Origin: an uncultured Clostridia bacterium
GTDB lineage: Bacteria > Bacillota > Clostridia > Oscillospirales > Ruminococcaceae
NCBI GenBank assembly: GCA_947389015.1
Contig: CANDVA010000005.1
Location: 1 to 64,000, forward strand
DNA length: 64,000 bases
Reading direction: 5' to 3'
Shown here: one piece after another, positions 1 to 7,965 of the stretch
How positions within the stretch are numbered: position 1 is the stretch's first letter
How the letters are laid out: the number at the start of each line of letters is the position of its first letter
Position numbers and translations under genes: made by a program
The notes under the pieces: generated by a model
The model's input: the letters and a program-made list of their open reading frames with translations, nothing else
Database searches by the model: none
Told to the model about the DNA's origin: nothing

Positions 1-86
1 CGCAAGCCTTTTTGAAAAAAGGCTTGACGAAAAACTTTTATTCCGCGCTTCGCGCAGAGGGTGCTGCTAATATAAATTCTGATTAA
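1..86 (-). repeat. Hairpin-array repeat, copy 1 (partial, inverted)
   Basis: This is the end of a dispersed repeat that recurs at 19641-20019 and 43031-43326. Its reverse complement matches the left half of the copy at 19641 almost base for base, including the hairpins CGCG-AAG-CGCG and AAGCCTTTTTTCAAAAAGGCTT, and it ends in the terminal motif TAAATTCTGATT at 73-84. The rest of this copy lies before the window. It sits directly upstream of rlmN, so any transcript reaching rlmN from the left would pass through it. Confidence 0.85.
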
Positions 87-109
87 CCGCATAAAAAAGG
101 ACAATGCCT

Positions 110-1126
110 ATGAATATTTACGACTATTCTCCGCGAAAGCTGAAAAGCTACTTTGAATATATCGGCGAGAACCCCGCCAAAGCTATGATCATCTACGACG
201 GTATCTACCGCCGCGGAATGAAAAGCTTTTCGGAATTTAACTTTGCCGAGCGCATTACCGGACGCCTGAATTCGGATTTCGACTTCGCCCTGCCGCGGAT
301 AGTCGAAAAACGCGAGTGCGAGGACGCGGCTAAGCTCCTGCTCGAGCTCTCCGATGGAGAATACGTCGAGACCGTACTCATGCGGCAGATGTTCGGAAAC
401 TGTATTTGCGTCTCCACACAGGTCGGCTGCAATATGGGCTGCAAATTCTGCCAAAGCGGACTGTTAAAAAAGCGCCGCAGCCTCACCACCGCCGAAATAA
501 CGGGGCAGGCACTCGCTATCTCGGCGGCGTTCAATTGCCGTATCGACGGTGTATCGGTTATGGGTATCGGAGAGCCGTTCGATAACTTCGAGGCGGTCGC
601 GGACTTCTGCGAGCTTATCACCGAGGACAGGGGGCTTGCCGTTGGCCGCCGCCACGTTACGGTCTCGACCTGCGGTATCGTGCCGAAAATTTACGAGTTT
701 GCCGACCTGCCGCGCCCCTGCAATCTCGCGATAAGTCTTCACGCGCCCGACGACGAGCTGAGGAGCGTGCTTATGCCGATAAACAAAGCCTACCCGATAG
801 CAGATATAATGCGCGCGGCGGAGTATTTCTCCGATAAGACGCACCGCCGCGTAACGCTTGAGTACGTTATGTTAAAAGGTATCAACGATACGCCCGACCA
901 TGCAAAAAAGCTTGCAAAGCTCATCGGTAAACGCGATTTTTATATCAACCTTATCCCGTATAATTCCACCGACAGCGGTTATAAAAAGTCAAGTCCCGAG
1001 ACTGTCTCGGAGTTTTGCGCGGTGCTCAAGGAAAACGGTGTTATCGCGACAAAGCGCCGCGAATTCGGCGCGGATTTAAACGCCGCCTGCGGTCAGCTTC
1101 GCGCGGATTATACGGGGAAAAAATAA
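110..1126 (+). CDS. rlmN: 23S rRNA (adenine-C2)-methyltransferase RlmN-family radical SAM enzyme
   Basis: RlmN-family enzymes methylate C2 of A2503 in 23S rRNA and an adenosine in some tRNAs, using two SAM molecules and a methylated cysteine. The protein has the family signature CVSTQVGCNMGCKFCQSG near residues 100-117, with the CxxxCxxC cluster that binds the [4Fe-4S] centre, and a late cysteine in NAACGQLR that matches the second catalytic cysteine. At about 338 residues it is slightly short but normal for Firmicutes. The start at 110 is preferred to the in-frame ATG at 104, because AAGGA at 97-101 lies 8 bases before 110 but only 2 before 104. A Cfr-type C8 methyltransferase is the main alternative; nothing in the context favours it. 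Confidence 0.88.
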   Translation: MNIYDYSPRKLKSYFEYIGENPAKAMIIYDGIYRRGMKSFSEFNFAERITGRLNSDFDFALPRIVEKRECEDAAKLLLELSDGEYVETVLMRQMFGNCICVSTQVGCNMGCKFCQSGLLKKRRSLTTAEITGQALAISAAFNCRIDGVSVMGIGEPFDNFEAVADFCELITEDRGLAVGRRHVTVSTCGIVPKIYEFADLPRPCNLAISLHAPDDELRSVLMPINKAYPIADIMRAAEYFSDKTHRRVTLEYVMLKGINDTPDHAKKLAKLIGKRDFYINLIPYNSTDSGYKKSSPETVSEFCAVLKENGVIATKRREFGADLNAACGQLRADYTGKK

Positions 1127-1129
1127 TAA

Positions 1130-1158
1130 TGCAACCTTTTCGCGTATTGGCTCGTGTT
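1130..1158 (+). promoter_or_regulatory. Candidate ECF-type promoter for the first sigma module
   Basis: TGCAAC at 1130-1135 followed by TTTT and, 17 bases after TGCAAC, CGTGTTA. The layout resembles the AAC / CGT promoters used by many Firmicutes ECF factors, which are commonly autoregulated. The other sigma modules in the window carry similar elements at 4868 and 21522 with a 16-base spacer. Confidence 0.5.
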
Positions 1159-1178
1159 ATTTACAGAGGTGATGAACA

Positions 1179-1670
1179 GTGGGGGAATTTCAATCGGATA
1201 TATCCGCGAAAAGGCTGCTCGAGCTTTACTCCGATATGATATACCGCATAGCGTTCGCCAGAACGCAGAACAAGGCGGACGCCGAGGATATAACGCAGAA
1301 CGTGTTCCTGAAATATATCGACTCCAACAAGCGCTTTAACGACGAGGAGCACCGCAAGGCGTGGCTGCTCCGCGTGGCGGTGAACTGTACGAACGACTTC
1401 GTAAAAAGCGCGCATTACCGTAACCGCGCCCCAATCGAGGACGTACCCGACGCGGAGGTGCATATCGAGGAGAACAGCGAGATATATTACGCAGTGCAGA
1501 GCCTGCCCGAGAAATACAGGCTCGCGGTGCATCTTTTTTATTACGAGGATATGAGCGTAGCGGAGATATCGGCGTTGACGAAGATCAAGGAGACTACCGT
1601 CAAGTCGCAGCTTTCGCGGGCGCGCGATATGCTCAGAAAAATCTTGAAGGAGGCGCAGTATGAGCTTTAA
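1179..1670 (+). CDS. ECF-subfamily RNA polymerase sigma factor (module 1)
   Basis: This is a 163-residue sigma-70 factor with only regions 2 and 4. Region 2 spans about residues 10-80 and includes ADAEDITQNVFLKY, the typical RNA-polymerase-binding helix. Region 4 spans about 105-158 and contains SVAEISALTKIKETTVKSQLSRAR, the helix-turn-helix that reads the -35 element. It starts with GTG; AGGTG at 1167-1171 gives a fitting ribosome site. The stop overlaps the start of the next gene by 11 bases, so the pair is probably translationally coupled. The partner is a membrane protein, which is the usual anti-sigma arrangement. The signal sensed is unknown. Confidence 0.88.
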   Translation: MGEFQSDISAKRLLELYSDMIYRIAFARTQNKADAEDITQNVFLKYIDSNKRFNDEEHRKAWLLRVAVNCTNDFVKSAHYRNRAPIEDVPDAEVHIEENSEIYYAVQSLPEKYRLAVHLFYYEDMSVAEISALTKIKETTVKSQLSRARDMLRKILKEAQYEL

Positions 1671-2208
1671 AGACGAGTACGATAAATTTCAGCGGCAGAT
1701 CGCTCCCGATAAAGAATTCCTTGAGCGCCTTGCCGAAAAAATGGACGCCGAAAAGCAGGTAAAAAAAAAGAGAATTAAAATAGGTGCGGGGATAGTCTCT
1801 GCCGCGGCGGTATGCGCGGCTGCCTCGCTTATAATTGTTGCGAACACGGAAAAAACGCCCGAGCCTCCTCCCGATATAATCGGAGTGGGCGCGGACAAGA
1901 TAGAATATGTCGAAGGGCTGTTCCCTTACGGCAGTTCAGCGTCGGGGGATATCGCGGAGCTTGCGGAAATGCTCGCGGACTCCGAAACGACCGTCTACGG
2001 AAGTCCGAACACGATGTTCAACTTTGACGACAAGCTTGATGAAACCGAAAAAAACGCTCTCGCGGAAAAGCTCCGAAATGCCGTTCCGACCGACGAAGAG
2101 CCTAACGGTGACGCTATGAATTATATGGCGACAAACGACGGAAAGGTCGTCAAGTTTTCGGTGACGGTGGATATTCTTTCAATAAGCGAAAATAATTTTA
2201 AGGTATAA
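1660..2208 (+). CDS. Putative membrane-anchored anti-sigma factor (module 1)
   Basis: The protein has 182 residues: a charged N-terminal cytoplasmic part (about 1-38), one transmembrane helix (about 39-62, GAGIVSAAAVCAAASLIIVA) and an acidic extracytoplasmic domain of about 120 residues. I do not recognise the outer domain. The overlap with the upstream ECF sigma gene and the single-pass topology are the basis for calling it an anti-sigma factor; a ZAS zinc motif is not visible. A strong terminator follows, so the two genes form a closed two-gene unit, possibly with read-through from rlmN. Confidence 0.6.
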   Translation: MSFKDEYDKFQRQIAPDKEFLERLAEKMDAEKQVKKKRIKIGAGIVSAAAVCAAASLIIVANTEKTPEPPPDIIGVGADKIEYVEGLFPYGSSASGDIAELAEMLADSETTVYGSPNTMFNFDDKLDETEKNALAEKLRNAVPTDEEPNGDAMNYMATNDGKVVKFSVTVDILSISENNFKV

Positions 2209-2238
2209 AAGATCGGAGTGAGGAATTATTGAAATGCT

Positions 2239-2290
2239 CCCCTTTTGTCAGACGATATACCGTTGTAAGACTGACAAAAGGGGTATTTTT
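2239..2290 (+). terminator. Rho-independent terminator after sigma module 1
   Basis: A 13-bp perfect stem, CCCCTTTTGTCAG paired with CTGACAAAAGGGG, with a 19-base loop, is followed by TATTTTT. Confidence 0.85.
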
Positions 2291-2433
2291 ATTATTTAAT
2301 ATTTAAATGACAATATTAAGCAAATGATTACTTAACCGATCGGGAATCGTAAAGTAACAAAAACCAATAATTTAAGTATCATTTTAATGCAATATATACT
2401 AAAAGCAATGGAAATATTTAGCCAAAAAGACTA

Positions 2434-2462
2434 TTGAAAAAACGATTACAATTTGTTATACT
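2434..2462 (+). promoter_or_regulatory. Sigma-A-type promoter of the GH130 gene
   Basis: TTGAAA at 2434-2439 and TATACT at 2457-2462 are separated by exactly 17 bases. The 2291-2433 stretch upstream is AT-rich with no gene seen. The promoter lies 53 bases before the GH130 start codon. Confidence 0.8.
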
Positions 2463-2515
2463 GTTGATAGGGGATTTTATCCCGTGTAAAAAATAAAACC
2501 AGAGAGGTGCTTAAC

Positions 2516-3508
2516 ATGAGTTTAGAAATCATTGGTCAGAGCATTCCGAATATGCCCTGGCAGGATCGCCCCGAGGGGTGTAAAGACGTTGTTTGGCGTT
2601 ATGACGCAAATCCTATCATCCCGCGCGATCTGCTGCCTAACAGCAATTCGATCTTCAATTCCGCGGTCGTTCCTTTCGAGGGCAAGTTCGCGGGCGTATT
2701 CCGTGTTGACGATAAGGAAAGAAATATGGCTATCCACGCGGGCTTTTCCGATGATGGTATCCATTGGAACATCAATCCCGAAAAGGTTGAGTGGATCAAT
2801 GACGACCCGCTGACCAAGGAAGCAAACCCGTGGCAGTACGGCTACGATCCCCGCTGCGTATGGATCGAGGACAGATACTGGATCACCTGGTGCAACGCAT
2901 ACGGCTGGAAGCCCACTATCGGCGTGGGCTGGACAAAGGACTTCAAGGAGTTCCATCAGTGTGAAAACGCGTTCCTGCCGTTTAACAGAAACGGCGTACT
3001 GTTCCCGAGAAAGATCAACGGCGAATACGTTCTGTTCTCCCGTCCGTCCGACAGCGGTCACACTCCGTTCGGCGATATGTACTTGTCGCACTCCAAGGAT
3101 ATGATGTACTGGGGCAAGCACAGACACGTAATGGCTCCCGATAAGGGTTGGGAGTCCAAGAAGATAGGCGCGGGTCCTATCCCGATCGAAACCTCCGAGG
3201 GCTGGCTGGTATTCTATCACGGCGTTCTTGAGAGCTGCAACGGCTTCGTATACAGCTTCGGCGCGTGCATTCTTGACAAGGATCAGCCTTGGAAGGTAAA
3301 GTACCGCTGCAAGGAATACCTCATCAATCCGCGCGAGTACTATGAGTGTGTGGGTGATGTTCAGAACGTAACGTTCCCCTGTGCCGCTCTCTGCGACAAG
3401 GATACGGGCAGGATCGCGATCTACTACGGCTGTGCCGATACCGTCGTTTCGATGGCGTTCTGCTACGCAGAAGAGGTCGTTGAGTACGTTAAAGCTCACT
3501 CCAACTAA
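2516..3508 (+). CDS. GH130 family beta-mannoside phosphorylase (mannooligosaccharide phosphorylase type)
   Basis: GH130 enzymes cleave beta-mannosidic bonds with phosphate, giving mannose 1-phosphate. The protein has about 330 residues, no signal peptide, and the GH130 motif [11 protein letters not shown] at about 109-119, in which Asp111 is the expected catalytic acid. Other five-blade propeller hallmarks are [11 protein letters not shown] and the closing [10 protein letters not shown]. The length is nearer to the subfamily acting on beta-1,4-mannooligosaccharides (RaMP2 of Ruminococcus albus) than to the longer mannosylglucose phosphorylases, but the substrate cannot be fixed from sequence alone. 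Start: AGAGAGG at 2501-2507 lies 8 bases before the ATG at 2516; an in-frame GTG at 2507 overlaps that site and was rejected. It is monocistronic, with its own promoter and terminator. Confidence 0.85.
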   Translation: MSLEIIGQSIPNMPWQDRPEGCKDVVWRYDANPIIPRDLLPNSNSIFNSAVVPFEGKFAGVFRVDDKERNMAIHAGFSDDGIHWNINPEKVEWINDDPLTKEANPWQYGYDPRCVWIEDRYWITWCNAYGWKPTIGVGWTKDFKEFHQCENAFLPFNRNGVLFPRKINGEYVLFSRPSDSGHTPFGDMYLSHSKDMMYWGKHRHVMAPDKGWESKKIGAGPIPIETSEGWLVFYHGVLESCNGFVYSFGACILDKDQPWKVKYRCKEYLINPREYYECVGDVQNVTFPCAALCDKDTGRIAIYYGCADTVVSMAFCYAEEVVEYVKAHSN

Positions 3509-3534
3509 GCCTCTCTTTCGCAATAAAACAAATC

Positions 3535-3570
3535 AAATGCCGTGCTGCAAAGCACGGCATTTATTTTAAT
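3535..3570. terminator. Bidirectional terminator between convergent genes
   Basis: A 12-bp perfect stem, AAATGCCGTGCT paired with AGCACGGCATTT, has a GCAA tetraloop and A/T tracts on both sides. It serves both the GH130 gene and the facing hydrolase gene. Confidence 0.85.
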
Positions 3571-4540
3571 TCTGATGTTTGATCTGCTCCGCGCTTATCG
3601 GCTCATACGTTGAAAGCCTGCTCGAATTCAGATTCTCATGGTGCATATCCACCGCGGTTATCTGATGATTATCGTAGGTAGTGTAATAATATATACCTCT
3701 GCTGCAGTTGCAGCAGCAGGTGTACCGCGTTATCTGATACTTCCCGCCCGAAAGCTCGCAGCAGCCCCGCACATTCTCCACCGATCCGATGATGTGAAAA
3801 AACTGCGAAACGCTCTCGCATTCCGCCTCCCCGCACACGGAGTTGCTCTTCGTAAAAGCCGCGCGTACGAACCGCGATTCGGAAGAAATATCTCCCGGCA
3901 GCCCTATCGCGCCCATTCCGCGGCTGTATGCTTTAAGCGGGAGCGAGCTGCAAAAATGATTTTGCGGCTCCTTTGCCGAAAGACACATATAATTATTAAG
4001 CTGTAACATCTGCTGCGGAAACTCGGGGTTGTTAGTAAGCACGCTGACGGGATTATCGTAGACGTGAAATCCGCTTTCCGTTGACTCGACCACGACCGAT
4101 CCCGACTTATCCGCAATGATCCAGTGCAGCTGCGCGGCGGGATACGCGTCCGAAAAAGCCCTGTCGACAAGGTTTATCTTTTCCAGCAGCGTCCTCGCCT
4201 CGTCCAGATCACGGCACTGTCCGATTATAAACGGTATAAATTCATGCGGCGCGAGATTGAATTTCCCGTCAATCGGCTCTCCGTACCGCGCTGTGCCCAC
4301 GAAATTCAGTCCCGCCATTCCAAGCCCTTTTTCGTTCACACAGTCATAATACAGCGGACAGCCGTCTGCAATATGCGCCATACCGATCATAGCGTAATGC
4401 TCCGCGATCTTGCCCGACTCGCCAAAATCAAAGCAGTAGCACCGCGGCGTCACGGTGATCTTATCTCCATAGGAAAAATCATAGTCCAAAGTTCTGCCGA
4501 AATAAAAGTTCTTTTTAGCAAATCCGATAGCAGTACACAT
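3566..4540 (-). CDS. Choloylglycine hydrolase family protein (bile salt hydrolase / penicillin V acylase type)
   Basis: This is an Ntn-hydrolase of the linear amide C-N hydrolase family. Members deconjugate bile salts, cleave penicillin V or degrade N-acyl signals. The protein begins Met-Cys-Thr-Ala, and Cys2 becomes the N-terminal nucleophile after Met removal. Other family blocks are GRTLDYDFSYG, NEKGLGMAGLNF and the VLTNNPEFPQQ region. The start at 4540 is decided by AGGAGG just upstream and by the need for Cys2; an upstream in-frame start would bury the nucleophile 38 residues in. At 324 residues it has the normal family length. There is no signal peptide, so it is probably cytoplasmic. 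Several cysteines near the C-terminus (CCCNC) are unusual. Substrate choice is not decidable here. Confidence 0.85.
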   Translation of the reverse strand: MCTAIGFAKKNFYFGRTLDYDFSYGDKITVTPRCYCFDFGESGKIAEHYAMIGMAHIADGCPLYYDCVNEKGLGMAGLNFVGTARYGEPIDGKFNLAPHEFIPFIIGQCRDLDEARTLLEKINLVDRAFSDAYPAAQLHWIIADKSGSVVVESTESGFHVYDNPVSVLTNNPEFPQQMLQLNNYMCLSAKEPQNHFCSSLPLKAYSRGMGAIGLPGDISSESRFVRAAFTKSNSVCGEAECESVSQFFHIIGSVENVRGCCELSGGKYQITRYTCCCNCSRGIYYYTTYDNHQITAVDMHHENLNSSRLSTYEPISAEQIKHQN

Positions 4541-4803
4541 AAAAGCTCCTCCTGGCAAAAATCTCTTAGAACCCGTACCGATAGCGCAGGTGTACGGATC
4601 TTCGGGCATAATTTGGTCGATGTCAAGGGAAAGCAGTGCGGACAGCGGCAAAATTTGCCGAAAAGACGTGCTCCGAAACTGTTGGTATAGGTTCTTACAA
4701 TAGTTTACTGCGCATATCGGTCAATTATTCGATTTTCCCGCAATACACATTTTACCGTTTTTTTCCGTAACTTGACAAAGTATTGCGCGATTTATCCTTG
4801 AAA
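4541..4803. other. Intergenic, no gene seen
   Basis: AT-rich spacer between two divergent genes. It carries the AGGAGG ribosome site of the hydrolase and an isolated TTGACA at 4772-4777 with no convincing -10 element. Nothing else is recognised. Confidence 0.5.
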
Positions 4804-4833
4804 TTGACAAGCGATATTATAATATGATAAAAT
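4804..4833 (+). promoter_or_regulatory. Possible sigma-A promoter upstream of sigma module 2
   Basis: TTGACA at 4804-4809 is followed after 18 bases by TAAAAT at 4828-4833. A TATAAT at 4818 is also present but only 8 bases from the -35, so the exact -10 is uncertain. Confidence 0.5.
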
Positions 4834-4867
4834 AAGTTTAAAAATTAAAAAAATTTTTTAAAAAAGA

Positions 4868-4893
4868 TGTGACTTTCGGAAAAATTTCCCGTC
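4868..4893 (+). promoter_or_regulatory. Candidate ECF-type promoter of sigma module 2
   Basis: TGTGAC at 4868-4873, exactly 16 bases, then CGTC at 4890-4893, followed by TTAA. This is the geometry of the Bacillus ECF consensus TGAAAC-N16-CGTC. It lies 35 bases upstream of the sigma gene and suggests autoregulation. Confidence 0.6.
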
Positions 4894-4927
4894 TTAATGT
4901 ATAGAGGGGAAAAACGGGGGTGAGAGA

Positions 4928-5488
4928 ATGGAAGACAATGAAATAGTGCGGCTTTTCCTGCAGCGCGACGAACGCGCGCTTAACGCGCTTCAAAGCAAGT
5001 ACGAAAAGCTGTGCCGCTCCATTGCCGAAAATATCCTTAAAAACCGCGCCGACGCCGAGGAATGCGTCAACGACGCTTACCTCAAGGTGTGGAACTCGAT
5101 CCCTCCCTACGAGCCTAAATCACTTGCCGCGTTCGTCGCGAAGGTCGCGAAATATACCGCGCTCGATATCTACGATACATATCATTCCAAAAAGCGCGGC
5201 GGGGGCGATATCCCCATATCGCTGGACGAGCTTGACGACCTTGTATCAAGCGGCAGCTCGGTCGAAAGCGGCGCGGAGACCCGTGAGATACTCGCGGCGG
5301 TAAACGACTTTCTATCATCGCTTTCGGGCGAACGGCGGCGAATATTCGTAAACCGCTATTGGTACTTTTACAGCACCGCGGAGCTTGCGGAAATGTACGG
5401 AATGAGGGAGCATAACATCATAGTTTCGCTCGCCCGAACGCGTAAAGCGCTCAAAGAATATTTAAGAAAGAGAGGTTTTGAAATATGA
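4928..5488 (+). CDS. ECF-subfamily RNA polymerase sigma factor (module 2)
   Basis: This is a 186-residue sigma factor with region 2 at about residues 5-75 (ADAEECVNDAYLKVWNSIPPY) and region 4 at about 125-180 (LSGERRRIFVNRYWYFYSTAELAEMYG). The ECF factor of module 4 (21574) is clearly a paralogue, sharing the same DAYxxVWNxIPP and RYWYF signatures. The stop overlaps the next start (ATGA), so it is coupled to the membrane protein downstream. GGGGTGAG before the ATG is the ribosome site. This subgroup of Clostridia ECF factors with long membrane partners has no defined signal that I can name. Confidence 0.88.
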   Translation: MEDNEIVRLFLQRDERALNALQSKYEKLCRSIAENILKNRADAEECVNDAYLKVWNSIPPYEPKSLAAFVAKVAKYTALDIYDTYHSKKRGGGDIPISLDELDDLVSSGSSVESGAETREILAAVNDFLSSLSGERRRIFVNRYWYFYSTAELAEMYGMREHNIIVSLARTRKALKEYLRKRGFEI

Positions 5489-6645
5489 CCGACAGGGATT
5501 TCCTTGAGCTGTTCAATAAGATCGACGACAAATTTCTGGAAGAAGCTCAGCACGATCAGCGCAGACGCCGTATCAGCGGACAACGCATTTTCAACACGCT
5601 TTCAACGATGGCAGCATGCATGGCGATAGTAATAGCGGCAGTCCTGCTGGTCTCTTCATTTATCAGCAGCGGGCAGTTTGCGCTGACCGGCTCCGCTCCC
5701 TCCGCACAGACCTCGGGCGGCGTTTCTCCGGGCGCGGCAAACGGAACGTCCTCAGAGGACAGCAGCGTCCCGATCTCCCCCTCCGATCAGACGCTGTCGG
5801 TGACGAGCAGCGTTCTGAGCTTTCTGCGGCATGGTGTTGAGCTTGATTTGCCCAAGGAGGACTATTACCGCGCGTTCGCGGTCGCTGAGCCCGAGATGGT
5901 CGACGCCGTATTCGCTTTCTCGGTTCGGCTTTCGGACGGCTCGCTCAATACCCGCATACCCACGCGTATGTACGTTTTCGCGAACGGTTCTCCTATCGCC
6001 TTCAAGTACAGGAGCAACGAATCTGCCTTCCGCGATTTCACTATCGTTCCCGAGACAGACTACTCCCTGCCTGTCTCGTTTGAGGCAAGCGCGGATGTGA
6101 ACGCTATCTCGGTCGTGTGCGTATTCTTCCCGGGAGACCCCGAGCGGCAGACCTGCCTTATCGAGACCGCGGGCAACGTATGCGGCGTAAAGGAGATCAT
6201 CCAAACGTCCCTCGGAGAAGAGGACCTTATCGAGATTGGCACCGTCGAGTACAACTCGAATTTCGTGACTGTCACAAGCGACCCGAACACGGTTCCCGTA
6301 AACGGTCACGTTTGGGATCGGGATATTCCCGCCGACAGCGCCTATTTGATTGCGTCGCTCGGCACGGCATTTGGCGGCGACGATACATCCGACGAAGAAT
6401 ATGACGGACCAAATCCGCACTACATTATCGCACTGGTAAACGGAAAGCCTGTCGATATATTCGGCGGCGGAGACCCGTTCTGTCTTAACGGGAACAACTA
6501 TCCCCAAAAGGGTCTGTTTTACCGATACATGATACCCGAAGAATATCTTCCCGAAAACAGCACGCTCCAGATCATTGCGCTCCCCTCGGCAGTGACCTCA
6601 TGGCGCGATATGGATCTTGCTTCCGACTGTTTCGGGATAGTATAA
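5485..6645 (+). CDS. Putative membrane-anchored anti-sigma / sensor protein (module 2)
   Basis: The protein has 386 residues. An N-terminal cytoplasmic segment of about 40 residues (TDRDFLELFNKIDDKFLEEAQ) is followed by one transmembrane helix at about 43-66, a Ser/Gly/Pro-rich linker to about 110, and a large extracytoplasmic region of about 270 residues that I do not recognise. The gene overlaps the sigma gene by 4 bases, and its N-terminal DxxFLExF-type segment is a plausible sigma-binding element. A lipoprotein gene follows after a short gap, so the unit is probably sigma, anti-sigma, lipoprotein. The role is inferred from position and topology. Confidence 0.6.
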   Translation: MTDRDFLELFNKIDDKFLEEAQHDQRRRRISGQRIFNTLSTMAACMAIVIAAVLLVSSFISSGQFALTGSAPSAQTSGGVSPGAANGTSSEDSSVPISPSDQTLSVTSSVLSFLRHGVELDLPKEDYYRAFAVAEPEMVDAVFAFSVRLSDGSLNTRIPTRMYVFANGSPIAFKYRSNESAFRDFTIVPETDYSLPVSFEASADVNAISVVCVFFPGDPERQTCLIETAGNVCGVKEIIQTSLGEEDLIEIGTVEYNSNFVTVTSDPNTVPVNGHVWDRDIPADSAYLIASLGTAFGGDDTSDEEYDGPNPHYIIALVNGKPVDIFGGGDPFCLNGNNYPQKGLFYRYMIPEEYLPENSTLQIIALPSAVTSWRDMDLASDCFGIV

Positions 6646-6674
6646 AAAAATTAAATAAATTGGAGGAAAACATT

Positions 6675-7901
6675 ATGTTCAACAAAAAACACATCACCGC
6701 CATTGCGGCACTCTCTCTTTCGGCTATGCTCCTTGCGGGCTGTCAGGAAAACGCGGAGCCTATCAACATTATCTCTCCCGCCGCGGCAGGAGAGCAGCAG
6801 ACCTCAACGACCGAGCCCGCTCCGTCCGCTCCCGCGGCTGCGAATGAAACGGCAGACATCTCGTCCTCGAATGTCACCGAAAGCAGGACTGCCGAGCCCA
6901 CCGCGATGATCAACGTCAATTGTGCGATACCCGACAGCGCACCCGCGCAGGCGGCTCTGCTCAAGACCTCGCCGCTCTGGTTCGAGGACGGTCTGCCCGA
7001 ACAGCTCCTGCTCAACGATGTTCCTAATATCTTGAAGGAAAGGCGTGTAGACGAGAAGTTCCCCGACAAGGAAGAGCCTATCTATATCTGCCCCGAGGAC
7101 AAGCTGCTGGTCATGGGCTATAACGGCAACGGCGGCGGCGATATCTCTTTCTGGTATCATGATGATTATATGTACGGAACTCTCCGCAGTTTTTTTGACG
7201 TATACGACGTAGCTCGTGAGATATTCACCGATAAGACCCTCAACGGCTTTACTCCCGAGGACGCTGTAAGCAGAGCCACCACGCTGCTTGAACAGCTCGG
7301 CATAACCAATCTCGGCACTCCCGAGGTATGGGCGGTAAAGGCGGACAAGGCTAACGAAGTCCTTAGCAGAAGGGAATGGCAAAATAAGGACGGCACACCG
7401 ACCGAGTGGAAACAGTGGACAGAGGACGACGAGGTATACTATCTTACTTTCCCCGTTGAATTCAACGGCATTCCCGTTGCGTTTTCGGGCTCAATGTCGG
7501 GCGGCGCTACCCACTATGGATTTGGTAGCGAGTTCTACACGGACGGCACAGGTGTTAAGGTAACCGTCACCAAAGACAGGATCGTAGATATAGAGGGCTG
7601 GCCGCTCCCGTCCGCGGACGCGGAGACTGTCGGCACAGTCGATATAAACATATCCGCGCAGCAGGCGCTCGATATTCTCGCCGAGAGCCACAGCGCCGAA
7701 GATTTCCCCTCCGCGATAAACGTAAACGAATGCAGTCTCGTATATGTTATTACCGAGAATAATTTGGATACGAGCGAGCGTATTCTCCGACCCATGTGGA
7801 GGTTCGAGATGTCCTACGAGGGCGCATATTCCACTGACGGCAGCGTGCGTATGACAGAGTACGTAGACGCCGAAACGGGCAAGGGCTACTTTGAATATTG
7901 A
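6675..7901 (+). CDS. Lipoprotein of unknown function, sigma module 2
   Basis: The predicted 408-residue protein has a clear lipoprotein signal peptide: KK, a hydrophobic stretch and the lipobox LLAGC at about residues 16-20, then a Ser/Thr/Pro/Ala-rich linker. The mature domain is acidic and not recognised. The start at 6675 is set by TGGAGG 8 bases upstream; an in-frame ATG at 6600 inside the previous gene was rejected because it would hide the signal peptide. It is the third gene of the sigma module, so it may be a co-sensor at the cell surface or a regulon member. A terminator follows. Confidence 0.7.
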   Translation: MFNKKHITAIAALSLSAMLLAGCQENAEPINIISPAAAGEQQTSTTEPAPSAPAAANETADISSSNVTESRTAEPTAMINVNCAIPDSAPAQAALLKTSPLWFEDGLPEQLLLNDVPNILKERRVDEKFPDKEEPIYICPEDKLLVMGYNGNGGGDISFWYHDDYMYGTLRSFFDVYDVAREIFTDKTLNGFTPEDAVSRATTLLEQLGITNLGTPEVWAVKADKANEVLSRREWQNKDGTPTEWKQWTEDDEVYYLTFPVEFNGIPVAFSGSMSGGATHYGFGSEFYTDGTGVKVTVTKDRIVDIEGWPLPSADAETVGTVDINISAQQALDILAESHSAEDFPSAINVNECSLVYVITENNLDTSERILRPMWRFEMSYEGAYSTDGSVRMTEYVDAETGKGYFEY

Positions 7902-7928
7902 TAACCGTTCTATCCCAATTATAATAAA

Positions 7929-7956
7929 AACGGCGATCCGCAAGGATCGCCGTTAT
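7929..7956. terminator. Bidirectional terminator
   Basis: AACGGCGATCC pairs with GGATCGCCGTT around a GCAA loop, with an A run on the left and a T-rich tail on the right. It separates sigma module 2 from the facing flavodiiron gene. Confidence 0.8.
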
Positions 7957-7965
7957 TCGTTGATA

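Noticed and set aside
2522-3523. 333-codon open frame on the minus strand
   Set aside because: Exact antisense of GH130, no ribosome site and no recognisable motifs.
4772-4800. TTGACA at 4772 as a promoter
   Set aside because: There is no acceptable -10 element at 16-19 bases; the sites at 4804 and 4868 are better.
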